Below, in pieces: positions 24,445 to 32,906 of a stretch of 64,000 bases of DNA. Every line of letters begins with the position of its first letter. Positions within the stretch are counted from its first letter, which is position 1. Below the pieces are notes generated by a model. The model did not search any database. It was not told where the DNA came from and worked only from the letters and a program-made list of their open reading frames with translations. Source of the stretch: Hydrogenophaga crassostreae (GTDB lineage: Bacteria; Pseudomonadota; Gammaproteobacteria; Burkholderiales; Burkholderiaceae_C); contig NZ_CP017476.1 of the NCBI RefSeq assembly GCF_001761385.1, positions 3,895,501 through 3,959,500 of the forward strand. The letters are read 5' to 3'. Both the position numbers and the translations under genes were made by a program.

Positions 24445-25974
24445 TCAGGCTGAGCCAATCGCCTTGCCCACCGGGCCGGCATCGTCGGGCCGGGCATGGA
24501 CCAACGCGATCAGGTGTTCTCGCAAGTCGGCATAGGAGGGGTCGTCGAAAACATTGCGCATCTCATCGGGATCGGCTTGCAAGTCGTACATTTCGCCGAC
24601 GCCCGTCTTCAGCTCGAGCGTCAACTTGGCATCCCTGGTTCGCACACAACGCAAGCTCAAACCCACGCCCACCCGGCCCGGCAGCAATTCCCATTCACTG
24701 CGCGCACATTCACGCTGCACAGCTTGGCCTTCGAGCAGCGGGCGCAACGACTCACCGTGCTGAGTCAGCTGGGCTTCTACGCCGGCCAGATCAAAAAAGG
24801 TCGGCGCCAGGTCAATGGTCGAAACGGGTTCCGCGACAACTTGATCTGCCTTGACGCCAGGGCCTCGCACAATCATGCCCACGCGCAACAAACCTTCGTA
24901 GAGCATTGGCCCCTTGAGCATGAGTCCGTGGTCACCCAGCCAGTCGCCATGGTCAGACGTGAATATCACGATCGTGTTCTCAGCAAGACCCGCTTCTTCC
25001 AGCGCAATCAACATGCGGCCCACCTGATGATCGATCAGCGAGATCTGGCCATAGGTGTTGGCGATGATCTCGCGCAGTTGCTGATCGGTTTGGGGTGGAA
25101 TGCGGCTGTAGGCTTTGCGAACGGCTACGTTGTCGGCCGGCCCCTGGGGTTCATTTTCGATCGCGGCACGGTGCCACCAAGGGCGTTGGTCGAGATCGCG
25201 CGTGCGGTGCTTCGGCAGATCGACATCTTCCGGCGCATGCAAGCGGGACCACGGCTCAGGGCAGTCGAAGGGATGGTGTGGATCGGGGAAGCTGACCCAG
25301 GCACAAAACGGTTTTTCTTTGCGCTCTGGCTTCTTCAGCCATTCAAGGGCGCGGTCTGCAGTCCAGGTGGAGTTGTGCCAGGCCACCGGCAACTGAGAGT
25401 GCCAGGTTTGTGCTGCGCCATGGGTGTCGCTTCGCCCAAGTTGATACAGGCGATTCTTCTCGTCTCCCTGACCATCTGCGTAGTACCAATGCTCGTAGTG
25501 CAGTCCGAGCGGTGGCTTCTCGGGCAGAAACCAGTTGTGCCCGACCAGCATCATCTCCGCGTACTGGAAGCCCATGTAAGGGCCAAACCAGTTCGGGCCA
25601 AAATCCGCCGACGACTTGACGCACTCAGGGGAACCCGTGGGCTCGAAGGTGTGGTACGTCGAAAAGTGCGCCTTGCCGAAAAATGCTGTGTCGTAGCCGG
25701 CTTTGGCCAGGGTGCCTGCAAATCCCTTCTCCCCCACTTCGGGATCGAGGTCGATACCGTTGTCGTGCACACCGTGCGTCATGCACAACTGCCCCGTCAG
25801 AATCGATGCTCGTGTGGGCTGACACACCGGATTCGAGGTGATACAGGCAGAAAACCGGGTGCCTTCTTTGGCGAGACGATCGAGATGGGGCGTACTGACT
25901 TTTCGGCCTTCGAAACCGAAACAGTCAGCACGCTGCTGATCGGACATGATCAACAAAATATTGGGTGGATTCAT
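24445..25974 (-). CDS. Type I sulfatase (sulfatase 1 of cluster)
   Basis: A 509-residue alkaline-phosphatase-superfamily sulfatase. The formylglycine motif is CQPTR at 51-55 within NPVCQPTRASILTGQ; MSDQQ (10-14) gives metal-binding Asp residues, and FTSDHGDWLGDHGLML (about 315-330) gives the second metal pair. Cys51 must be converted to formylglycine; no converting enzyme is in the window. There is no signal peptide, so it acts in the cytoplasm after uptake. It leads the sulfatase-tctCBA unit, with the shared 37-bp element 69-105 bp upstream. Phosphonate monoester hydrolase activity is a known alternative in this superfamily. Confidence 0.85.
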   Translation of the reverse strand: MNPPNILLIMSDQQRADCFGFEGRKVSTPHLDRLAKEGTRFSACITSNPVCQPTRASILTGQLCMTHGVHDNGIDLDPEVGEKGFAGTLAKAGYDTAFFGKAHFSTYHTFEPTGSPECVKSSADFGPNWFGPYMGFQYAEMMLVGHNWFLPEKPPLGLHYEHWYYADGQGDEKNRLYQLGRSDTHGAAQTWHSQLPVAWHNSTWTADRALEWLKKPERKEKPFCAWVSFPDPHHPFDCPEPWSRLHAPEDVDLPKHRTRDLDQRPWWHRAAIENEPQGPADNVAVRKAYSRIPPQTDQQLREIIANTYGQISLIDHQVGRMLIALEEAGLAENTIVIFTSDHGDWLGDHGLMLKGPMLYEGLLRVGMIVRGPGVKADQVVAEPVSTIDLAPTFFDLAGVEAQLTQHGESLRPLLEGQAVQRECARSEWELLPGRVGVGLSLRCVRTRDAKLTLELKTGVGEMYDLQADPDEMRNVFDDPSYADLREHLIALVHARPDDAGPVGKAIGSA

Positions 25975-26042
25975 GGCACGGAATGAAGTGTGTTCGACAT
26001 GGGAGCCGATTCTTCGACACCTCGTCTTCCTTCACTGTTGCC

Positions 26043-26079
26043 GCAGGCACACAAGCCTGTTTTCGAGGGAAAACCCCGA
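26043..26079 (-). promoter_or_regulatory. Conserved 37-bp element upstream of sulfatase 1
   Basis: On the plus strand it reads GCAGGCACACAA, 11 variable bases, then AGGGAAAACCCCGA. The same layout occurs at 32595-32631 upstream of sulfatase 3, with 27 of 37 bases identical, including all 14 of the second block. The GGGAAAACCC core is an inverted repeat (GGG-N4-CCC). It lies between the Crp/Fnr gene stop and the sulfatase start and is probably a promoter or operator. Confidence 0.6.
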
Positions 26080-26087
26080 GAAAATGG

Positions 26088-26804
26088 TTACCAGCCGGCG
26101 AGTTCAAACCAGCTTCGATCGAAAATTTCGATCGTGCCGCGCCCGAGCTTCAGGCGGTTGGCGGCCTCGAGTCGCTTCAGCTCTTTGGACAAGCGCGAAC
26201 GGCTCACACCGCAACGCGACGCCAGGCTCTCATGGGTGCCGGTGATGATGAGCCGTCCGTCTTCCGTCGTCGGCAGACTGAGCATGATCCTGGCCAGGGA
26301 GGCACAGACCCGCTCGTGCACACCGCGTTCCAGCCACGTGTGTTCGCGGGCCTGCACCTCCCGCAAACGCTGGGACAGAAAACGCACAAGTTGCACAAGC
26401 AGTTCGTGATGGCGGGTGAGCGTGTCCTCGATGACGGTGAACGGTATCCACCTGAACGTGGCATCTGCAGCAACGACGACATCGACCGTGGCCGGGTCCC
26501 GCCGGAACAAATACGACAGCATCACCAGTTCACCTGGGCCCCAGATCACAGGCACCACCACGCCTCCGTCGTCAGATGATTGATGGATGACCGCATCAAG
26601 AGAGCCCTTCACCAATAGCGGCAATCGGTCCAGCACATCACCGCAACAAATGATTTGTCGGCCGACTGGCGCTGATACCAGTGCCCACGACGAAAAATCA
26701 AGGTGCGCAGACAAGCCTTCGACAAGCTCCCGATTGGATCGTCGACTGTCTGCCAGAGAATAGAGTTCGTCATCCACGCTTGAGAATCCTTCGTTCCGCC
26801 CCAA
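26088..26804 (-). CDS. Crp/Fnr-family transcriptional regulator
   Basis: A 238-residue regulator with a cyclic-nucleotide-binding-like beta barrel (about 25-150; LVSAPVGRQIICCGD and WGPGELVMLSYLF), a long dimer helix (LTRHHELLVQLVRFLSQRLRE) and a C-terminal winged helix (TGTHESLASRCGVSRSRLSK). No Fe-S cysteine cluster of the Fnr type is seen, so it probably senses a small molecule. It sits between the two parts of the sulfatase block and just upstream of the shared 37-bp element, and is the only regulator gene in the block. It is the natural candidate regulator. Confidence 0.85.
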   Translation of the reverse strand: MGRNEGFSSVDDELYSLADSRRSNRELVEGLSAHLDFSSWALVSAPVGRQIICCGDVLDRLPLLVKGSLDAVIHQSSDDGGVVVPVIWGPGELVMLSYLFRRDPATVDVVVAADATFRWIPFTVIEDTLTRHHELLVQLVRFLSQRLREVQAREHTWLERGVHERVCASLARIMLSLPTTEDGRLIITGTHESLASRCGVSRSRLSKELKRLEAANRLKLGRGTIEIFDRSWFELAGW

Positions 26805-27102
26805 GGCCCAGGCGATGGCCTGACCGCGATTGCTCGGAGTCTATCGTGGCGGTGACCAGCAGACCCGATGGGCGGTCGCCTAGATCAGTGTATGGGCTGG
26901 ACGCCACTAGAACGCCCCGGCAGGGCAGAGACACTTGCGGAGATGTACCCCAAGCAAGGATGGCACATAGCCCGCCCGCGCCACTTCGGAAACGCCTCTC
27001 GCCAATAGCGCTTGTGCCTGCGCCAATTTCTGGTTGGGAATGTTAGCCATGTCAGCGCTGGGCTAGCGCTGCACTCGGCGTTACCCATCCCGTCTTTGCG
27101 CA
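26805..27102. other. Gap with a 47-codon open frame and a hairpin
   Basis: Just under 300 bp between the Crp/Fnr gene and the reductase gene. A minus-strand ATG at 27050 opens 47 codons (MANIPNQKLAQAQALLARGV at the start) to a stop at 26907; the amino-acid make-up is protein-like but no ribosome site precedes it, so it may be a gene remnant. A 7-bp hairpin (CAGCGCT/AGCGCTG) lies at 27053-27071 just after the reductase gene end, without a T-run. Confidence 0.35.
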
Positions 27103-28089
27103 TCAGATGGGGGCATCAGGGTAGAGACCCCGCTCTCGGGCCATCAGGCGGGATAGCCCGAGCAAGGCACCGATATTCGGCAGGGGAATACCCAGGCGGT
27201 TTCCCATCTCGAAGACGACACCGACGATCGCATCGAGTTCGAGTTGGCGGTGCGCTTCCACGTCTTGCAGCATTGAAGTCTTGAACGCACCAAGCTTGGC
27301 TGTGATCGCGTGGCGGGCTTCGGGCGATTCTCCGATGGCGCAACCTATGCGTTCGCCGATCAGCTTGGCTTCTTCCATCGCTTCGGAGCAAAAGTTTCGA
27401 ACCAGTTCGTCGGCAAGAATGCGGTCGATAGTGGCCCCCGTGAGCGCGCTCACGGGATTCATCGTCAAGTTGCCCCACAACTTGTACCAGATGTCCTGGC
27501 GGATATTCTCGGAATGGGTGACGTCGAAACCACCGCGTTTGAGCAGCTCAACCACGCGAGTGGAGCGATCGGAATCGCCCCCGGAAGCTTCGCCAACGAT
27601 CAGTCCATTGCCACCTTTGTGCTTCACGAGTCCAGGTTCGGTGGTCGCCGTGGAGGCATGAACAACGCAACCCATCACCTGTTCAAAAGGAATGGCGGTG
27701 TTGATGACTCCCCCTGCATCGACGCTCTGCAGGGGCTCGCCAAATTCCGCCAGACCGCGACAGAACCACCACGGAACACCATTCATCGCAGGCAGCACGG
27801 TTGTTTGCTCGCCGAGCAAAGGCTTCAAGCCCGCAGCTACCGTGGTCAGCGCCGGGCCCTTGACCGCGATCACGACCAGATCCTGTATCCCGAGGTCTTC
27901 CGCGTGCTCGCTGACGCCCGCCACAGGGGCCTGAATGGGTCCTTCTGCGGTTTGCAGGCGCCAGCCATGTTCTTGCAGTGAGGCCCTGGTTGCACCGCGG
28001 GCTATGGCACTCACTTCAATGCCGGCGGCGGCCAGTCGCGTACCTATCCATCCGCCGATCGCGCCGGCGCCGACAATGCAAACTTTCAT
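27103..28089 (-). CDS. 2-dehydropantoate 2-reductase-like (PanE/ApbA) oxidoreductase
   Basis: A 328-residue NADP-dependent oxidoreductase of the ketopantoate reductase family. It has the nucleotide-binding loop GAGAIGGWIG (7-16), MNGVPWWF in the active-site region, and KLWGNLTMNPVSALTGATID, which carries the conserved Lys/Asn region. In biosynthesis PanE makes pantoate, but its position within a sulfatase/transport block suggests reduction or oxidation of a 2-oxo/2-hydroxy acid in catabolism. It follows sulfatase 2 by 172 bp on the same strand. Real substrate unknown. Confidence 0.85.
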   Translation of the reverse strand: MKVCIVGAGAIGGWIGTRLAAAGIEVSAIARGATRASLQEHGWRLQTAEGPIQAPVAGVSEHAEDLGIQDLVVIAVKGPALTTVAAGLKPLLGEQTTVLPAMNGVPWWFCRGLAEFGEPLQSVDAGGVINTAIPFEQVMGCVVHASTATTEPGLVKHKGGNGLIVGEASGGDSDRSTRVVELLKRGGFDVTHSENIRQDIWYKLWGNLTMNPVSALTGATIDRILADELVRNFCSEAMEEAKLIGERIGCAIGESPEARHAITAKLGAFKTSMLQDVEAHRQLELDAIVGVVFEMGNRLGIPLPNIGALLGLSRLMARERGLYPDAPI

Positions 28090-28261
28090 GCTGTATCTCC
28101 TTAGTGTTGAGCAATATGTCTTTGAAACAACTGGGAACCCGTTCTTCGACCCCCAACGTCCTGGGGCGGCAATCGATCCGCTCGCGAGATGGCGCCCACG
28201 ATGATCCTGGCCATGGCATCTGCCGCCCCTTTAAGGTTCTTCATCTGCAAGACGACATGAA

Positions 28262-29584
28262 TCAATGGGTCGATTTCGGCAGAACGGACTCGTCGAAAGC
28301 CAGGTGCACCTGCGCATCCCCGGGAATAGAAGGCAAGTGCTCATTCCACAAACGCCAGGCTTCTCGCAACTCAACCATGCGCCCGGGCTCCCGTTCGGCC
28401 CGGTTGGCGCGCTCCCGTTCGTCTTCGGCAAGGTTGAACAGGTATTCGTGTCCGTCCATGGCCAGGTATTTCCAGTCGCCTCGGCGCAACGCGCGCTGCT
28501 GCCGGTGCGTCATGCGCCATGCCAGATCACGCGATGGATTCCAAAGCGGATCTTTGAACGCGGGCAGCAGGCTGATGCCATCGAGCGGGTAGTCTGGAGC
28601 CTCGCCGACGCCAGCGAGGGCGAGCATTGTTGCCGTCCAGTCCATCGTCAGATTGGGTGTGGTGCAGACGCTGCCAGAGCGCATTCCTCGGGGCCAGCGC
28701 GCAATCAGGGGCACCCGAATGCCGCCCTCCAGCAAGTCCATCTTCTCACCCACGAATGGCCAGTTGTTGGAAAAACGCTCACCACCGTTGTCGCTGGTGA
28801 AGACCACCAAGGTGTCGTCGGCGAGGCCCTTCGCTTCCAGCGCATCCAGCACCCGGCCGATGCCCTCGTCCATGTGATGGATCATGCGCTGGTAGGTGAC
28901 CAGCGAGCCGCCGTCGGTGTGTTTGAGTCCGGGCGCCAGTTGCGGCGAGAGTGTTGCATCGTCGCGCGTCAGCCACGGCCAATGTGGCGCGCTGTAGTGC
29001 AAGCTCAGCAGGAAACCCTTGTCAGCGTTCTGGCGGTTAACAAAATCGACCGCAGCGTCGCTGAGCACATCGGTGAGGTAGCCTTCGCGATGCACAGGGT
29101 CATCCCCCTGCCAGAGGTCGTGTTTGCCACGTGGATTGCGATGCGAAAAGTAGTCAATTCCTCCGGAGTGGTAACCAAAAAATTCACCGTAGCCGCTCTT
29201 CAGGGGGCCAAAATCAGGCGCCGGCCCAAGGTGCCACTTGCCAACCAGCGCTGTTGCATAGCCCGCTTCGTGCAAGAGCGAAGGCAGGGTTGGATGCGTC
29301 GGCGGCAGACCATGGACTTTGTCGCCACCTGCAGGGCCTGACAGCGGCTCCTCCGCGCCACCACGCAGACGGTATTGCCAGCGCCCGGTGATGAGGGCGA
29401 AACGTGTAGGCGAACACACCGAGGAATTCGAATACCCCTGCGTGAATCGCATGCCCTCGGCGGCCATGCGATCCAGCCTCGGGGATGTATTGGCCGCTTT
29501 TCCCTGTGCGTCTCGCGCGCCGGTGCAGCCTAGATCGGCATAGCCGAGGTCATCGGCGAGGATAAAGATGAAGTTGGTGGCCAT
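28262..29584 (-). CDS. Type I sulfatase, arylsulfatase-A-like (sulfatase 2 of cluster)
   Basis: A 440-residue sulfatase. The formylglycine motif is CSPTR at 57-61 (SSVCSPTRFALITGR), FILADDLGYADLGC (7-20) gives the N-terminal Asp-Asp metal pair, GKWHLG lies near residue 120, and FTSDNGGERFSNNWPF (about 255-270) has the DNG form of the metal motif as in arylsulfatase A, unlike the DHG form in sulfatases 1 and 3. No signal peptide, so a cytoplasmic enzyme. ATG 29584 is chosen; a much longer in-frame reading to 29860 overlaps the next gene and is rejected. It follows the hydroxyacid oxidase gene by 94 bp. Confidence 0.87.
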   Translation of the reverse strand: MATNFIFILADDLGYADLGCTGARDAQGKAANTSPRLDRMAAEGMRFTQGYSNSSVCSPTRFALITGRWQYRLRGGAEEPLSGPAGGDKVHGLPPTHPTLPSLLHEAGYATALVGKWHLGPAPDFGPLKSGYGEFFGYHSGGIDYFSHRNPRGKHDLWQGDDPVHREGYLTDVLSDAAVDFVNRQNADKGFLLSLHYSAPHWPWLTRDDATLSPQLAPGLKHTDGGSLVTYQRMIHHMDEGIGRVLDALEAKGLADDTLVVFTSDNGGERFSNNWPFVGEKMDLLEGGIRVPLIARWPRGMRSGSVCTTPNLTMDWTATMLALAGVGEAPDYPLDGISLLPAFKDPLWNPSRDLAWRMTHRQQRALRRGDWKYLAMDGHEYLFNLAEDERERANRAEREPGRMVELREAWRLWNEHLPSIPGDAQVHLAFDESVLPKSTH

Positions 29585-29678
29585 AGGGTTGAGGCTCAGT
29601 GAAGGTCGGAACGCGCATACCACCCGTGTCCAGACGGAAGGCGTGTGCAGAGCACAACCAGATTGACGCCCGATCGGT

Positions 29679-30845
29679 TCATCGGGGGCTGCAGAATGCA
29701 GGCAAGGTATGCGAGAGCAATGTTTCGCGATCGATGGATTGAACGTCGGTTCGGCCACACAATGCCATCGACACATCCAGCTCCTTGTGGATGATCTCCA
29801 GGCACCGGGTGACGCCAGCCTCTCCCATGGCTCCGAGCCCATACAGGAATGCGCGGCCAATCATGGTTCCCCGCGCACCGAGCGCCAGCGCCTTGAGCAC
29901 ATCCTGCCCGGAGCGCACGCCTCCATCCATCCAGACTTCTGCGCGAGAGCCAATCGCATCGACAACGGCTGGCAATGCGGAAATGGTTGAAGAAGCGCCG
30001 TCGAGTTGTCGCCCTCCGTGGTTGGAGACCACCACCGAATCGGCGCCGCAGTCGACCCCACGCTGTGCGTCTTCAGCGTCGAGAATGCCCTTGAGGATGA
30101 GCTTGCCTCCCCACTCCTTCTTGACCCACTCGACATCGCGCCAATTGAGTGACGGATCGAACTGCGCCATCGTCCAGGCCGACAACGTAGAGACGTCTTC
30201 GACCCCTTTGACGTGACCCACAATGTTGCCAAATCCGTAGCGCCGTGTGCCCAGCATGCCTTTGCACCAGCCGGGCTTGGTTGCCAAATTGAGCAGGTTG
30301 GCCAGTGTCGGCTTTGGCGGCGCGCTCAGGCCATTGCGGATGTCTTTGTGGCGTTGACCGCCAACAGGCAGGTCCAGCGTGAGCATCAGCGCTCCGCAGT
30401 TGGCCGCTTTGGCCCGATTGATCAGGCTTCGGATGAAGTCCCGGTCTTTCATCATGTAGAGCTGGAACCAGAAAGGCGCGGCGGTTTGCGCAGCGACGTC
30501 TTCGATTGAGCAGATGCTCATCGTCGACAACGTGAACGGTACGCCGAAGCGCTCGGCGGCGCGTGCGGCCAGAATTTCGCCGTCTGCATGCTGCATGCCG
30601 GTGAGCCCAGTGGGTGCCAGCGCCACCGGCATGCTCACAGGCACGTCGATCATCGTCGTCGCCGTGCTGCGTTTTGCGATGTCAACCGCCACGCGTTGAC
30701 GGAACCGGATCGCCTGAAGGTCGCTCTCGTTTTCACGGTAGGTGGTCTCTGTCCATGAACCCGAATCAACATAGTCATAGAACATGCGCGGCACGCGCTT
30801 CTTGGCAAGCGCCTGCAGGTCGCCGATGTGGGTGATGGTTGTCAT
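29679..30845 (-). CDS. FMN-dependent alpha-hydroxy-acid oxidase/dehydrogenase
   Basis: A 388-residue TIM-barrel flavoprotein of the lactate dehydrogenase (LldD)/glycolate oxidase/mandelate dehydrogenase family, which converts L-2-hydroxy acids to 2-oxo acids. Features: RVPRMFYDYVDSGSWTE (17-33), APTGLTGMQHADGE (FMN loop), the active-site segment VVVSNHGGRQLDGA (about 272-285, catalytic His and Arg), and MDGGVRSGQDVLKALALGA in the phosphate-binding part. ATG 30845 fits the family N-terminus. Between two sulfatases, it could oxidise a hydroxy acid freed by desulfation. Confidence 0.9.
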   Translation of the reverse strand: MTTITHIGDLQALAKKRVPRMFYDYVDSGSWTETTYRENESDLQAIRFRQRVAVDIAKRSTATTMIDVPVSMPVALAPTGLTGMQHADGEILAARAAERFGVPFTLSTMSICSIEDVAAQTAAPFWFQLYMMKDRDFIRSLINRAKAANCGALMLTLDLPVGGQRHKDIRNGLSAPPKPTLANLLNLATKPGWCKGMLGTRRYGFGNIVGHVKGVEDVSTLSAWTMAQFDPSLNWRDVEWVKKEWGGKLILKGILDAEDAQRGVDCGADSVVVSNHGGRQLDGASSTISALPAVVDAIGSRAEVWMDGGVRSGQDVLKALALGARGTMIGRAFLYGLGAMGEAGVTRCLEIIHKELDVSMALCGRTDVQSIDRETLLSHTLPAFCSPR

Positions 30846-31002
30846 AGCCTCTTTCTCTTTGGTCAATCAGTCGGGCACTTGCCTGGCGTTCAGCCGCTGC
30901 AGCGGACCCGTTGCGTTTGAGGGTTTTCGCACCAATGCGATCTGCGCAGCATTGCGCGGGTGTTCGGGTTATGGCTTCTTGAAGAGAAGCGTGTCTGTGT
31001 TT

Positions 31003-32454
31003 TCAAGAGCCGCTATCCATGGGCGCCGGTGTGGCACCGGCTGAACCCATGTTTGCAGCCACTTCGACTCCGCCCAGGCGTTCAATCATGGCTTGTTGAT
31101 CTGCCTTGGCCAGGGCGTCCATCGCCTCGGGGTCACAGATCTGGCGCAACGCGGCTTCCATGCGATGCAGCGTGTCTGCGAACGCTGGGTCTGGCGCAAG
31201 GTCGTTCATCTCTTCAGGATCGGTTTCAAGGTCAAACAGCTCTGGCCGGAAGCGCACGTAATAGTGAAACTTCCAACGCCCCTTGCGCACCATGAACCCC
31301 GCGGTGTTGCTGCCGGCGGCATGGTATTCACTGAAAATCAATCGCTCCGGGTCGGCTGGCGAGGAGGCGAAATCGAGCAACGAGCGCCCAGGGCGATCGC
31401 CCATGTAGGGGGTCGCGTCAAGCCCGGCGCCTTCCAGGATGGTCGGGTAGAGGTCGAGCAAGTCCACGGGCGTGTCGCACACATGGCCCTGCGGCACATG
31501 GGGCCCGGCAATCAACATCGGCACCGAAACCGACTCCTGATACAGCGTGGATTTTCCCCACAGGCCACGGGCGCCCACATTGTCACCATGGTCCGAGGTG
31601 TAAATCACCGTGGTGTTCTCTTGCAGACCACTTTCGCGCAACGCCGCCAGAATGCGACCCACGTTGTGGTCCGTCCAACTGCACAAACCAAAATAGGCTG
31701 CAAAGGCGAATAGCCGCTCTTCGGGGCTGCGGAAGCTCTCTTCGTTGCGGGCGAAATCGGCGTAGGCCTCGACCCAGGGGTGGCGCTGGTACCCGGTGCC
31801 GGGATGCAGCTTGGGCGCGGGCAGTTGATCCATTGGATATAGATCAAAGAATGCCTGGGGTGCGATCAGTGGAAAGTGGGGGGCAACCAGGCCAACGTAA
31901 AGCACGAACGGTTCACCATCGCGCTGCCCGGCGTCACGCAGCCAGTCCACTGTCTGGCGTGTCACCGCGTCGTCGTACCGGGTGTAGGACGACTCACCCG
32001 GTCCAATGGTTTCGCCCAGCATGCGCTTGCCACCGAGGTTCGTGAGATAGGGATCGCGGATCGACGCCCACACCATGCCATATCCACCAACCACGTGCAT
32101 GGGCAGGTGTTCGGCATCGAAGCCCGCAGGATCTTCTTCGGACCGGTAATGCAGCTTTCCCACGCTCTCGACGCGAACGCCCTCGCGTTGCAGCACGTGC
32201 CCCCAACCCTCGGGCTGCCCGCTGTAGGCCAGTGCGTTGTCCCAGTGGCGAGTCTGGTGCACTCGATGACCGGTGGCAAAAGCGGCACGCGCGGGCACGC
32301 AGATCGGGCTGGGCGTATAGGCGCTGCTGAAGCGTGTGCCCCGAGCGGCGAGTGCATCCAGATGCGGCGTCTTCACCAGGGGACTGCCCGAGCAGCCCAT
32401 GTGGCGCGGGTCGTGTTCGTCGGACATCAGGACAAGGACATTGCGTTGAGTCAT
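31003..32454 (-). CDS. Type I sulfatase, choline-sulfatase-like (sulfatase 3 of cluster)
   Basis: A 483-residue sulfatase. The formylglycine motif is CVPAR at 52-56 (SPICVPARAAFATG). LMSDEHDPRHMGCSG (9-23) provides N-terminal metal residues and YTSDHGDNVGARGLWGK (about 305-321) the second pair, a pattern close to choline sulfatases and related alkyl sulfatases. No signal peptide. It is the first gene of the 32.4-27.1 kb minus-strand run, with the hydroxyacid oxidase 157 bp downstream. The shared 37-bp element lies 141-177 bp upstream of its start. Exact substrate unknown. Confidence 0.85.
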   Translation of the reverse strand: MTQRNVLVLMSDEHDPRHMGCSGSPLVKTPHLDALAARGTRFSSAYTPSPICVPARAAFATGHRVHQTRHWDNALAYSGQPEGWGHVLQREGVRVESVGKLHYRSEEDPAGFDAEHLPMHVVGGYGMVWASIRDPYLTNLGGKRMLGETIGPGESSYTRYDDAVTRQTVDWLRDAGQRDGEPFVLYVGLVAPHFPLIAPQAFFDLYPMDQLPAPKLHPGTGYQRHPWVEAYADFARNEESFRSPEERLFAFAAYFGLCSWTDHNVGRILAALRESGLQENTTVIYTSDHGDNVGARGLWGKSTLYQESVSVPMLIAGPHVPQGHVCDTPVDLLDLYPTILEGAGLDATPYMGDRPGRSLLDFASSPADPERLIFSEYHAAGSNTAGFMVRKGRWKFHYYVRFRPELFDLETDPEEMNDLAPDPAFADTLHRMEAALRQICDPEAMDALAKADQQAMIERLGGVEVAANMGSAGATPAPMDSGS

Positions 32455-32906
32455 GTGCGGTCTCCTGGTGGCTCATGGGACCTGCAATGACTATGACCGC
32501 AGGCGCTTAACTGGTCGATCGCAGCAGGCTCCTCGTGCCGCGAACTCTCGTGTCCAGGCGATTCTTTGACGCACGCTTCCAGCGCGCTGTATCTGCGGGC
32601 ACACAATGCCTCAGCCTAGGGAAAACCCCGACCCATTAGGTTCGAGATCTTTTCAATGCATTTGTATCCAGGGTCTGGTCTGGGCCCAGCCCTGAAGGGA
32701 CTTTCAATTTTCCAACCCGGCATTGCAGCGAAGGGCGCCGGAGATGAGCGCACCGCGACTTCACGCTTCGCACCTGGAAGCCGCCACACGAGAAAGGCTG
32801 GGCCGGGCACACACGATGAAAGGCCCCGGTTGCACAGCCAGCTTTGGGTACCTGCCTCTGCGGAGCTTCCTCTTGCACGACGGCTGCGACAGGTTGCGAA
32901 CAGGCT
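32455..32906. other. Intergenic region upstream of sulfatase 3
   Basis: About 450 bp between sulfatase 3 and the end of the aphS-like gene, both on the minus strand. It contains the shared 37-bp element at 32595-32631 and otherwise nothing recognisable; short open frames here have no domain features. Confidence 0.5.
32595..32631 (-). promoter_or_regulatory. Conserved 37-bp element upstream of sulfatase 3
   Basis: It reads GCGGGCACACAA, 11 variable bases, then AGGGAAAACCCCGA on the plus strand, matching the element at 26043-26079 in both blocks and with identical spacing. Its presence before the first gene of each of the two minus-strand units suggests common control of the sulfatase cluster. 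Confidence 0.6.

Noticed and set aside
24496..25986. A 496-codon plus-strand open frame
   Set aside because: Fully antisense to sulfatase 1, whose motifs are unmistakable on the minus strand.
26907..27050. 47-codon frame as a definite gene
   Set aside because: No ribosome site, no known family, and shorter than credible neighbours; it is mentioned only as part of the gap.
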